From NCBI GenBank assembly GCA_020025575.1, contig JAHHRW010000002.1, positions 1-64,000 on the forward strand: a stretch of DNA of 64,000 nt, read 5' to 3'. How positions within the stretch are numbered: position 1 is the first letter of the stretch; each line of letters begins with the position of its first letter. Below the pieces are notes generated by a model. It worked only from the letters and a program-made list of their open reading frames with translations, made no database searches and was not told the origin of the DNA. Positions 33,301-40,537 of this stretch are shown in pieces. The DNA comes from Oscillospiraceae bacterium. GTDB lineage: Bacteria > Bacillota > Clostridia > Oscillospirales > Oscillospiraceae. The translations under genes and the position numbers were made by a program.

Positions 33301-35442
33301 TTTGGCGGCTGGTTGGAGGCGGCAATTATTGGTTCTTCCAAAGGCGAGAGTCATATCACAGTAGATGGTCTTCGTTATGTGGAAGGCGGATTGTATTCCG
33401 GCGGTTTCTTTGGACTGGCAGACGTAACCGGTGTTGCCCAGGTGGGCAGCAACGGCACGGAAGGCGGTAAGACCAGTATCATTGGACTGATCAAGGCGGG
33501 CAAGGTGGATGTGTTAGATGCGTTCCGCACCTATATCTACCATGCGGATGTACATGGTGTTGAAGAGGGACTCACGGTACTGGCTACTCGCTCCGACACC
33601 ACCGGTATTCTGGATAGTAAGCGACACATGGGCAGTGCCGGTGGTTTTGGCGGCGGTATGATGAATGGTTCTATCCACAATTGTACCATTACCAATCTCA
33701 ACACGGTGCAGGGCCTGAACTATGTGGGTGGCTTTGTAGGTCATCTGGGTAAAAACGGTGTCGTTAAGGCAGATGATGGCAGTGTAGGTGATTTGCTTGG
33801 CCTGAATGCCGGTGTGCTGAATATCTTTGGCGCACACACCGAAGAGTGTTCGGTCAGTGGTATCCCCAGTGGCTTTGAGGTTCGAGCCATGGACGGCGAA
33901 ACCCCCATGGTTGGCGGATTCAGCGGATATGCAGACCTGTCCAGAGTGAAAAATTCCACAGTAACCAACCTGAAAAAAGTGGAAAGTCCCCAAATTGCCG
34001 GCGGCTTTGTGGGCAAGACCGATATGGGCTATCTTGTACAGACGCAGGTAGATTCCGCACTGGTTGATTTGGTTCTCAAAATCGTCAATGAATTGGTGAA
34101 GTTCCTGTATCTGGACAAGGTGCAGGATGTGAACCTGATTAAAATTCAGCTTCCACCACCACTCAACAAACTGCTAGAACTGCAAATCATGGGCGATGGT
34201 AATCTTGTTTATGTGAATCTGCTGGGTCTGAAGATCGGTGTATCTCTTTCCAAGGCAGAACCGGGCAAACCGGGGCAGACCGATACTGTGATTGTGACCA
34301 TCGGTGATTCCCAAATCAAGCTGCCCTGTTCCGAGAACGGTATTGACACTGGGGGCAAACATCCTGAAATCGAGATTGCGCTGATTAAAGGCAACCGTAC
34401 AAAGATTGAAAAATGCAGTGTCTCCGGCATATCGCTGGGCTATGATGTTTACGGCGGCGGTGCGGGTGATACCGAAGATGGTATCCATGAAGAAGGACAT
34501 GCAGGCGGCTTTGTCGGCCTCAACCATGAGGGTATGCTGATTGGCAACCAGATGTACTGGTGCGATGTTGTGCGTGGTACACCCGAAAAGGTTGGACCGT
34601 TCACCGGTACCACGGAGTTGGATTCGGTTTATGAGTTTAATACCGTCAAGGGAATTGAGGGTGATGGAAACATTTACCGCGTCTACCGACCCAAGGACGA
34701 TTCGCTTTCTAAGGCAAACACGGATAACGGTAACTTGATTGCTGATGCAGTGACGGACAATACCTACCAGATGGTCTTCAATCGGTTTGATGTACCACAT
34801 CTGGAAGTGATCAGGGAGTATCAGAATTTTGAAGGTGCCGTAATGACCGACGGTGCAGATTCCATACCCTTGGGTGTCTATGAAAGCAGCGCCAAGGCGG
34901 TGCTTATGCGCGATACCAATCTGCCTGGTAACCACAATGGTATTACCCCAGAGCCAGGCGAAAGCCCGGATCCCTGTGAGCAGGAAATGGGCCTCACCAT
35001 TACCAAGGTTTGGAAGGACTGGTACAACCGGGACATCCGTCCTGAGTCAATTCAGGTAGAAATTTGGCAGAGCTACACGGATGCGCAGGGGATGAAACAC
35101 GATGTCTTGAATCAAACCGTGACCATTTCTACAGCAGACGTACAGAAAGAGACGGAAACATGGAAGAAAGTTATCTCTGACCTGCCGGTTGCCAAAAAGG
35201 AAATGGTGCATGGACAAGAGGTCATTTGCTATTACCAGTATTCCGTTAAAGAAGTCCCGGTTCCCGGATACCATTCTGAGGTGTCCACGGGTCAAGCTGG
35301 GCAGATCATCATTACCAATACAGCGACGATGCCGTCATTGCCATCTGCAGGCGGTATTGGTGACTGGTGGTTTATAACAATAGGTGGTTTGTTTGTGATG
35401 TTGGGGCTTTCCCGCAGGAGGCGAAAGGCCGGTAAGCCCTGA
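27340..35442 (+). CDS. Giant pilus-associated surface adhesin
   Basis: About 2,700 residues. I use TTG 27340, seven bases after GAGGTG; GTG 27331 is an alternative. In order: a signal peptide (about 1-31); a Thr/Pro-rich stalk of 10-residue repeats (QETTAPTEAA, about 75-135); a globular N-terminal part; then about thirty GGFxG-type units (AGGFVGY, AGGYVGK), GLUG-like, spanning residues 670-2390 and interleaved with hydrophobic ILGGL and VPxI segments; a Cna-B domain (about 2550-2660, LTITKVWKDW to IIITNTA); and a sorting signal LPSAG with hydrophobic tail and RRRR. It is the likely pilus tip or fibre adhesin, exported by Sec and attached by sortase. Confidence 0.9.
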   Translation: MRKHSFIRSVAGFLAVLMTFYGVMPTKAFANEQIQQGDTAEVEWLDQAMPETVVADIEEPVPQTETVPWITAAETTVPTDAAQETMAPTDATQETTAPTEAAQETTAPTEAAQETTAPTEAAQETTAPTDAAQQVTVPTDPTKETVDPTGESKPEEIVQNVYQDGVIRIYSFQQLQLLGTGVKVTSLDDDPEQLGQGKVVTDETGQPVTYSMHGTYTLAQDILIPEGMLWQVPQGFTGRIAPVDTPNARQVLRETEVPAEVVPGVDQSESAPEREGNDSVAPEVSSTGTQLPLYDAPTDTIYIYHPYQLAVMAMDNAADQPVLDQDADAQSFGMGQPILLGADGTAHLTYGPDHTYVLSSQFCSDRPEILSVQFFAASDNDGRDFAGQLIKTIGDKDYILIGNADQLRAIGSNKPVMGAVYQAYKSAFGSWTVDSDKNDNPIMLYGGDADLLQSQNGKKDYSFGVPDGTDSSLSDKGIMKGRCGVDPKTGEIDPELDIETLGKTYTYSNNANYIIFRDIDLGSVKWEPLQFYGNMIGAKSAGGGKLWDDTGTNIISGERPVISNVLVNQEKKRNSDGTMGVGFFSTIESEMKLTTSSLSSPDPVIVKNLVLENVSVTNGQTAVHHEVSIINGLLGALGAIVGTVLDVLLIPIFGISFRELLTDLLTARKAEPSFYATGGFAGRIVGNALVSGCEVRNVTVSNVTNFTGGFVGYTEGTAHYLLQGLGKLIQVLENLLNAVPLLGLGDLVKVLVKLLGVDKLIVTGYDNPVIANCTVTNLSGSVGNKNAAAPAAIGDQTLPSGSYAGGFVGAQIGTQITDCTVQNSTYTVLADQYGGGFAGITRDGEIDGILEKLGVELLKIIQPQSLLMACQILNSNVTVSGGSYLGGFTGALASSYAVNDTITGSLNVSGTGSYVGGVAGTATLGWVTNLGADEVKEENLFSTLKELLLRALGNPNSNALLSLVGLSPSAILGVQVDCTDIQISADGDYAGGILGKGDGAYLANSSKCAELPAWKHGKFSQPASRGNSVTGLSRVHTGGSYAGGAVGEMVPASAAGVLDGTLGLANMLGFTLTDLTLSGDNISVTAGNRYAGGVIGEAMGGQIENVTLSGISEVTAKSRAGGFAGVAGPGDLAGSNGLELKLLGIKVLEINNLLAVGQSVRVTGNNCTVNGGAETGLTVTAMGSDEQGTTEQFTAAGFIAKGNSTEFENCHVENLLCVSAPELNGYAGGFVGTSESGGLADVADKAKIKDLLSVSNLVTAVGYLIPQYTNCTVAYLSGGGVNGDVAGGFAADFRSGKVDNTDPDKNDPYAVYNIDHVNGQSYAGGFGGRVTSGALANAGGGLSILGGLTGVNINISDLLSVVEAYVPYVINAGVQSEEGFTVSAPVIRDTDANSGSAGGFIGYASGAQVSKSNVNRLKHTKVTPPADLEAVAAPSYFDGSSSYAVYGQRYAGGYVGHLDIGSAASLGGGLKILGETIQLTNILDALSVVVSTVEHSSVIGSPGGFAVRGDYSGGFAGKISGGHVQNCHAKNFSYIIGLSTAGGYVGNLLPGNVANVLENTSILGGLVSADEALASLAEDFVPSIRNSTASGIPCGGAVRAHEKSTEYAQKGCAGGYVGLNEGGQIRGNDTSRWKKEDPYSGPQNECKVERIDSVYGYEYAGGYTGLMRSADTVKVGGLDLLGGLIKIGNILGALSITYPTQTDTATYGPLANMDVETWNAWVEYVGKYGGRGEELAKIGRVETQDQLNAILKDFVYGYTVASGRTERDEMAISEGASAGGYVGMMISGVITNGQAHDVKAVQAMGNAGGYAGKMRAGGAAEFGTVSILGLNLNLGQLVQAAQFFVPVIKGSSVEGYRSGMTVTATGKNAAQSLGNAGGYVGSAYGAQIWGDKPNADSGCNVLKLQRVTGNYTAGGYAGFVTAGAVAKVNTNMADNFLQSVLDHIIGNLGDLLSIMKATVTTIRGAKVTPAAPDYGFVVGGDADYSGGFGGWLEAAIIGSSKGESHITVDGLRYVEGGLYSGGFFGLADVTGVAQVGSNGTEGGKTSIIGLIKAGKVDVLDAFRTYIYHADVHGVEEGLTVLATRSDTTGILDSKRHMGSAGGFGGGMMNGSIHNCTITNLNTVQGLNYVGGFVGHLGKNGVVKADDGSVGDLLGLNAGVLNIFGAHTEECSVSGIPSGFEVRAMDGETPMVGGFSGYADLSRVKNSTVTNLKKVESPQIAGGFVGKTDMGYLVQTQVDSALVDLVLKIVNELVKFLYLDKVQDVNLIKIQLPPPLNKLLELQIMGDGNLVYVNLLGLKIGVSLSKAEPGKPGQTDTVIVTIGDSQIKLPCSENGIDTGGKHPEIEIALIKGNRTKIEKCSVSGISLGYDVYGGGAGDTEDGIHEEGHAGGFVGLNHEGMLIGNQMYWCDVVRGTPEKVGPFTGTTELDSVYEFNTVKGIEGDGNIYRVYRPKDDSLSKANTDNGNLIADAVTDNTYQMVFNRFDVPHLEVIREYQNFEGAVMTDGADSIPLGVYESSAKAVLMRDTNLPGNHNGITPEPGESPDPCEQEMGLTITKVWKDWYNRDIRPESIQVEIWQSYTDAQGMKHDVLNQTVTISTADVQKETETWKKVISDLPVAKKEMVHGQEVICYYQYSVKEVPVPGYHSEVSTGQAGQIIITNTATMPSLPSAGGIGDWWFITIGGLFVMLGLSRRRRKAGKP
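27581..27740 (+). repeat. 30-bp tandem repeats encoding the Thr/Pro stalk
   Basis: At least five near-identical 30-bp units of the type GCGCAGGAGACCACGGCTCC (then CACGGAAGCT) run head to tail, each encoding ten residues. Copy number is expected to vary between strains by slippage. Confidence 0.9.
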
Positions 35443-35487
35443 CAGCGCAAAACCTAATATAAATACATGTAAAAAGGAGAAAGAAAG

Positions 35488-37053
35488 ATGAAAGCAATGA
35501 AGAAAATCGTGTCTCTGCTCTTGGTCCTTACGATGGCCATGGGCTTGAGCCTAACCGCATTTGCAGAAGAAGGCATTGCCCCTGTGGCAGTGGAAACCAA
35601 CGGCATCATTCAGGTGAGCGGTCCTCAGCTGGATGGTAAGAATGTAACGATCGTTCGCATGTTCACTGGCAACATCGGGCAGGGAGATGCTGTTGGATAC
35701 ACTCTGGAAACTGAATGGCAGAACTTCTTCAATGAGCAGCTGCACAAGTTATCGGGGGAGAACGCCACTTCTCAGGAAGCATATGACCATGTAGCAAATA
35801 TGAAGGGCCACGATGAGAAGCTGGTACAGCTGGCTAAGGATGCAAAAGATGCGTACAATAAGGCTCCATCCTCCTTTGCAGACCTCGCTGTTACCAAGAA
35901 AGCGGAAGGTGCCGATTCTGTCACCTTTGATAACCTGAAGAGCGGCTTCTATCTGGTACTGCCCCAGAATGGTTCCACTGCTGCAAACCGTGCGACCGAT
36001 GCTATGCTGGTCAATGTAAGCAACAAACAACAGGGTACGGTGCAGCTAAAGACCGAGTATCCCACTGTTGTCAAGACGGTTGCCTCTGAAAATGGTCATG
36101 GCAACTCTGCGCAGATTGGCGACAAGGTAAGCTTTACTCTGACCTCCAAGGTTCCAAACATGGCAGACTACAACACTTATGTCTTCAACTTCAAGGATAC
36201 CCTGTCTCAGGGACTGACGCTGAATCAGGAGAGCATCAAGGTTACCATTGGTGAGAATGTCCTCAATACCCCCAAGGATTATACTGTGGAAACTGACACC
36301 ACTTCTAATCAGCCTAATACCATTCTTACCATCAAAATGCTGAACTTCAAGAACTATGTGGATACCAATAGCATTGCTGCAGGTACTGCGATCAAGGTTG
36401 AGTACACCGCAACGTTGAACAAGAATGCTCAGACCGGCACCAAACCCAACACCAACAGCGCAGAACTAGAATACAGCAACGACCCCAGTGGTGACGGAAC
36501 CGGCACTTCTAAGCCCTCCATCACGAATACCTATAGCTTTGAAATAAAGGTTCACAAGTGGGCACAGGACACCGACGGTGAAAAGCTCCTGCCCGGTGCC
36601 GTCTTCCAGCTTCAGGATGCCCAGGGCAGCCCTATCAAGCTAGTGAATGTTTTGAATACTGAATACCGTGTTGCAGCTGAGGATGATGTGGAGACTGTTG
36701 AAAGTTTCACGACTGTTGCCAATAGCGATATCACCATCAAGGGCCTCAAGGCAGACACTTACCAGCTGGTGGAAAGTGCTGCTCCCGAGGGCTATAACAA
36801 GCTGACCAAGCCCATCAAGGTTGTCATTGCAGCACAGTACAATCCCGATGGTACATTGAGGGATGGTCAGCCCACCTATACCGTCGATAGTAAGGAAGCT
36901 GCTACCGATAATACAATTAGGATCGAGAACAAGTCTGGTGCGTTCCTGCCTGAAACCGGTAGCATCGGTACCATTGGGCTGACCATTCTGGGTGTGCTCC
37001 TGGTTGTCGGCGGTCTGGGCTTTACCTCCGGCAAAAAGAAACAGCAGGCTTAA
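35488..37053 (+). CDS. Major pilin backbone, LPETG-anchored
   Basis: 521 residues, ATG with AAAAAGGAGAAAGAAAG upstream. A signal peptide (1-26, ending LTAFAEE) is followed by an N-terminal domain, then the pilin motif in TEYPTVVKT (Lys near residue 195) used by the class C sortase for polymerisation. Next come an isopeptide-type fimbrial domain (KVSFTLTSKVP, then DTLSQGLTL) and a Cna-B-like domain (EIKVHKWAQD to YQLVESAAPEGY, with an E-box-like Glu). It ends in LPETG, a hydrophobic helix and KKKQQA. It is the shaft subunit, between the adhesin and its own sortase. Confidence 0.92.
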   Translation: MKAMKKIVSLLLVLTMAMGLSLTAFAEEGIAPVAVETNGIIQVSGPQLDGKNVTIVRMFTGNIGQGDAVGYTLETEWQNFFNEQLHKLSGENATSQEAYDHVANMKGHDEKLVQLAKDAKDAYNKAPSSFADLAVTKKAEGADSVTFDNLKSGFYLVLPQNGSTAANRATDAMLVNVSNKQQGTVQLKTEYPTVVKTVASENGHGNSAQIGDKVSFTLTSKVPNMADYNTYVFNFKDTLSQGLTLNQESIKVTIGENVLNTPKDYTVETDTTSNQPNTILTIKMLNFKNYVDTNSIAAGTAIKVEYTATLNKNAQTGTKPNTNSAELEYSNDPSGDGTGTSKPSITNTYSFEIKVHKWAQDTDGEKLLPGAVFQLQDAQGSPIKLVNVLNTEYRVAAEDDVETVESFTTVANSDITIKGLKADTYQLVESAAPEGYNKLTKPIKVVIAAQYNPDGTLRDGQPTYTVDSKEAATDNTIRIENKSGAFLPETGSIGTIGLTILGVLLVVGGLGFTSGKKKQQA

Positions 37054-37056
37054 TCC

Positions 37057-37926
37057 ATGCGCAAAAAGCTGCAAAATGTTATTCGCTTTCTATGCATCCT
37101 GATTGGAGCAGCCATTCTGATTTACCCCTCTGTGAGTACCTACCTGTCGGAAAAAAACGGCAGCCGGGCCACTGGCAATTACGACGGCATCGTGGAGCAG
37201 GCAAACGAGGCAGAACGACAGGCGATATTACAGGCAGCGATGGATTATAATCACGCATTAGCAGAGGAAGATACAGGTCACCCGCCCACAGATTCTATGG
37301 GCAGACCTGTATGCCGGGATGAATACTGGGATCTGCTGAATCCCGTAGGGGATGGGATGATGGCTTATATCATGATCCCGGCGATCAATGAGTCCATCCC
37401 CATTTACCACGGTACCGAGGAATCCGTACTTCAGGTGGGGATCGGCCATGTGGTCAATACCTCTCTGCCGGTGGGAGGCCCATCCACCCATGCCGCCCTG
37501 TCCGGGCATAGGGGACTGCCGTCTGCCAGCCTGTTTACCAATCTGGATCAGGTGAAGGTGGGGGATCAGTTCTATATCCGGGTTGTGAACCAGGTTCTGG
37601 CTTATCAGGTAGATCAGATTCTTACCGTTTTGCCCAATAACACCAAGGATCTGGCCATCGTGCCGGGGGAGGACTACGTAACATTAATTACCTGCACCCC
37701 TTATGGGGTCAACTCACACCGCTTATTGGTTCGGGGAACCAGAGTTCCCTATGTGCCGCCAGAGGATGGATCTTCCCTGGTTGCGCAGGATGAGGGATCG
37801 GTTATTGCTAAGATTCCCATGCAGTACCGGCACTTATTGATTGGCCTGGGTGTGATTCTCGCATTTTTGATTCTTCGGTGGATCGTAAGTTCCATTGCGA
37901 AATTTGTGCGAAAGAGGAGACGTTGA
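37057..37926 (+). CDS. Class C (pilin-polymerising) sortase
   Basis: 289 residues starting three bases after the pilin stop. It has an N-terminal membrane helix (IRFLCILIGAAILIYPSV) and a C-terminal one (LLIGLGVILAFLILRWIV), the mark of class C. Catalytic His is in ALSGHRGLPS, Cys in TLITCTPYG and Arg in SHRLLVRG. It would cleave LPETG of the backbone pilin and join it to the pilin-motif lysine of the next subunit. A lid-like DSMGRPV segment precedes the barrel. Confidence 0.92.
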   Translation: MRKKLQNVIRFLCILIGAAILIYPSVSTYLSEKNGSRATGNYDGIVEQANEAERQAILQAAMDYNHALAEEDTGHPPTDSMGRPVCRDEYWDLLNPVGDGMMAYIMIPAINESIPIYHGTEESVLQVGIGHVVNTSLPVGGPSTHAALSGHRGLPSASLFTNLDQVKVGDQFYIRVVNQVLAYQVDQILTVLPNNTKDLAIVPGEDYVTLITCTPYGVNSHRLLVRGTRVPYVPPEDGSSLVAQDEGSVIAKIPMQYRHLLIGLGVILAFLILRWIVSSIAKFVRKRRR

Positions 37927-37927
37927 C

Positions 37928-38572
37928 ATGAAGATGCACCGAATAATTGCGTTGATCGGGATTCTGCTCATTCTGCCGGTTCTGTGTCTTCCTGCTTTTG
38001 CCACTGGAAATGATGGAACGCTGTATCTTCGCTGTGAAACGAAACACGATGGGGTTCAGATTGTATTTACGGGGGATGAATATGCTCTGGTAAAAATAGC
38101 TGAGGCTCAGGTGGAAAACATAAACGGTACAGACACAATCCGCTACGTAACTTTGCCGGACTTTCAGCCATATGCCTGCGATTGGGGGGCGCTAAATGCC
38201 AATCAATTGCGGGAAAACGCGAAAGCACTGGCATCGGTCGCTGCACAGCATGGAAAATATGCTGGGATAGCTACTGTGGATGAGCAAGGCAGCGCATCCT
38301 TTGAAAATATTGCTCCAGCGTTGTATCTTGTGCTGCGAACCAAGGTGACGGAAAGCCACAAACAGTACAGCGTTGATCCTTTTTTGGTTAGTATTCCCAT
38401 GAAATGGGAGGGCGATATCCTTTCCAATGTAATCGCATCTCCCAAATATGGCTGGACACCGCCTGAAGAGCGACTTCCGCAGACGGGACAGCTAAAATGG
38501 CCTGTCCCTGTGCTTACGGGATTGGGCGTTGCCTTCATTCTAATCGGATTAAGGATGTATAAGAAGAAGTGA
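37928..38572 (+). CDS. Minor pilin, LPQTG-anchored
   Basis: 214 residues. ATG 37928 is two bases after the sortase stop. Signal peptide 1-22 ending AFATG; one compact beta domain (YALVKIAEAQ, SFENIAPALYLVLRTK) of the type seen in basal pilins; then PEERLPQTGQ, a hydrophobic helix and RMYKKK. Probably the base subunit that ends polymerisation and links the pilus to the wall. Last gene of the pilus operon. Confidence 0.85.
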   Translation: MKMHRIIALIGILLILPVLCLPAFATGNDGTLYLRCETKHDGVQIVFTGDEYALVKIAEAQVENINGTDTIRYVTLPDFQPYACDWGALNANQLRENAKALASVAAQHGKYAGIATVDEQGSASFENIAPALYLVLRTKVTESHKQYSVDPFLVSIPMKWEGDILSNVIASPKYGWTPPEERLPQTGQLKWPVPVLTGLGVAFILIGLRMYKKK

Positions 38573-38598
38573 GTTTCTCCCCAAGAATTTGATAAACA

Positions 38599-38632
38599 AT
38601 GGGCCGCAGCATATTTTGCTGCGGCCCATGCG
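38599..38632 (+). terminator. Terminator of the pilus operon
   Basis: GGGCCGCAGCA and TGCTGCGGCCC form an 11-bp stem. The T tract is weak on the plus strand. Confidence 0.7.
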
Positions 38633-38700
38633 TTATGGAGTTCGATATCGCGTATCGTGCCTGCTAGGGATATACGATCCCTTTTTACACGAGAGGCGTA

Positions 38701-39570
38701 TTACTTATTTTTGTCTCCCACTTCAAACATATGGAATCCCTCACCATGGACTTCGTTGGATTCCAGAATGATGGTGAAGGCTTTGGGGTCGACTTCCTTC
38801 AGACGGCGCTGGATGAAATACATTTGCTGGTTATCGCAGGCGGTAAGCACCACATCCTTCTTATCCTGCTGAAAGCCGCCGGAGCCGTGGAGAATGGTAC
38901 TGCCCCGCCCGCAGGCATTATCGATGGCATCGGCAACCTCTGTCCCATAGTCGGTTACGATGAGAGCGCATTTTCCGGAATTGATGCCATAAATCATTTT
39001 ATCCACAATGACAGCAAACAGGAAGTTGATAATCATGCCATATACGATGCCGTCCACATCATGGAACAGGATGCCGCCGAACAGGATGATGCCCACATCT
39101 GAAAAAAATGCAATTTTTCCGAGAGACAGATAGGGTTTCAACGCCTTTACAGCCATGATAATGAAATCCGTGCCGCCGGTGGAAGAATTCTGGGTGTAAA
39201 TCATGGCGTAGCCAATGCCACCCAAGACGCCGGTATAGATGGCAGAGATCAGTCTGCTGCCGGTGTAGATGGGCAGCAGCGGAGCCAGATAGTCCACCAT
39301 CAGGGAACTGATCAGAATACACCGCAGGGAACGGAAGAAGAACCCCCGTCCCAGAAGTTTATAACATAGGAACGCAACGGGGATATTGAGCAGCACGGTG
39401 GTGAAACCGATGGGCAGATGGAACAGTCGATATAAAATCAGGGCAATGCCGGAAAATCCGGTCATGGGAAACTGCGATGCCACTGCAAAATTATAAATAC
39501 CGATGGCAATAAGAATACTTCCCAGTATCTCGATTAGGATTTCTTTACATATCGTTTTGCATTTGTTCAT
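38701..39570 (-). CDS. YitT family (DUF2179) membrane protein
   Basis: 289 residues with a good AGGAGGTTCC site. Five to six transmembrane helices lie in residues 8-195, with IGIYNFAVASQFPMTGFSGI, YTQNSSTGGTDFIIM and INFLFAVIVDKMIYG, then a cytoplasmic DUF2179 domain (KCALIVTDYGTEVADAID, RGSTILHGSGG, FTIILESNEVHGEGF). YitT proteins are of uncertain transport function. A second member lies at 57797-58654. Confidence 0.85.
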   Translation of the reverse strand: MNKCKTICKEILIEILGSILIAIGIYNFAVASQFPMTGFSGIALILYRLFHLPIGFTTVLLNIPVAFLCYKLLGRGFFFRSLRCILISSLMVDYLAPLLPIYTGSRLISAIYTGVLGGIGYAMIYTQNSSTGGTDFIIMAVKALKPYLSLGKIAFFSDVGIILFGGILFHDVDGIVYGMIINFLFAVIVDKMIYGINSGKCALIVTDYGTEVADAIDNACGRGSTILHGSGGFQQDKKDVVLTACDNQQMYFIQRRLKEVDPKAFTIILESNEVHGEGFHMFEVGDKNK

Positions 39571-40076
39571 ATAAGGAACCTCCTGTATATATTGATAAAC
39601 TGCTGCCGAAAAAAAGAATCATCTGCAGCAGATCCCGATTAGGCCAAGCGGGTAGGGGGAATGACTGAAAGCGCATTTGCTATCCTATATTCTATCATAT
39701 TTCCTTCCCAAAGTGCAAAATATTATTTCATGCAATTGCGTGTCATTTCACCACCATTGCATCTGTTTATAACAGGGAATTTGGTTCTGAAAATATCCGG
39801 AAAGGGACGCACGAAAGAACCCAGTACGCAGAGCAGCCCACACTCCGAATGGAGCGTGGGCTGCTGCTTTATGTGATTGCGGAAAGGTATTTCGCCCATT
39901 GAAAAAAGGACTGCCGAACGACAGCCCCAACAAAATTATCATAACATACCCTTGCGTATAAAGCAACTATTAGAAGGGAGAAAACACGCACTTCTCTGTT
40001 TTATACCATGAAAACGGGACTTATTCGTTTGGTTTGCCATATTGCAATTTTGCAGAATCGGTGGTATCCTTTAGTT
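39571..40076. other. Intergenic region with one terminator
   Basis: No gene is supported. AGCAGCCCACACTCC with GGAGCGTGGGCTGCT (39,832-39,865) is a strong hairpin followed by GCTTTATG. The upstream side of the minus-strand YitT gene lies here. Confidence 0.5.
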
Positions 40077-40352
40077 ACAAAGAGGTGATACCAATGATTT
40101 AAGTACACCGAGATTCCCATGAGAAAGGGAATCGAAAGACGGACTTTCAAATATCTTCCGATTACATAGAGTTCAAGGAAATGACCAGGAGGGAATTGAG
40201 TGCGGAGGCAATTCTAAGAAAACTGAATCAGGAAAGTCGCGTCTAATCTAAGAAAGAGAGGTTAACCAATGATGTTAGATACCAAGAATGAACAGAAATA
40301 ACCCTTGATCGGCAAGAGTCGAAAGATTCACCGGTCAAGGGTTATTTCTTTT
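40077..40352 (+). repeat. Dispersed intergenic element, copy 1
   Basis: It starts ACAAAGAGGTGATACCAATG and ends in a terminator (AAATAACCCTTGA with TCAAGGGTTATTT). The first ATG is stopped at once (ATG ATT TAA), but the same frame then stays open for 49 codons, including SSDYIEFKEMTRRELSAEAI and LRKLNQESRV. A second RBS and ATG (GAGAGGTTAACCAATGATG) open a 10-codon frame before the terminator. Copy 2 at 57,325 shares the start, the TCTTCCGATTA-ATAGAGTT core, the GAGGTTAACCAATGAT segment and the terminator. It looks like a decayed small mobile or regulatory unit. Confidence 0.75.
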
Positions 40353-40537
40353 ATATGCTGAATTTCAGTACCCTGGTGGGTACTTTTTGCATCGTGATTG
40401 CAAGGATTCTGAAGAACGATGGTATCAGAATCAAATACACCGGAACAGTCACAGATATTTGACCGGGATGCATTGTACTGCTGTTTTTTGTGTGCTATAC
40501 TCATTTCAGGCATAAAAGAAAAAGGGGAGGAACAATT

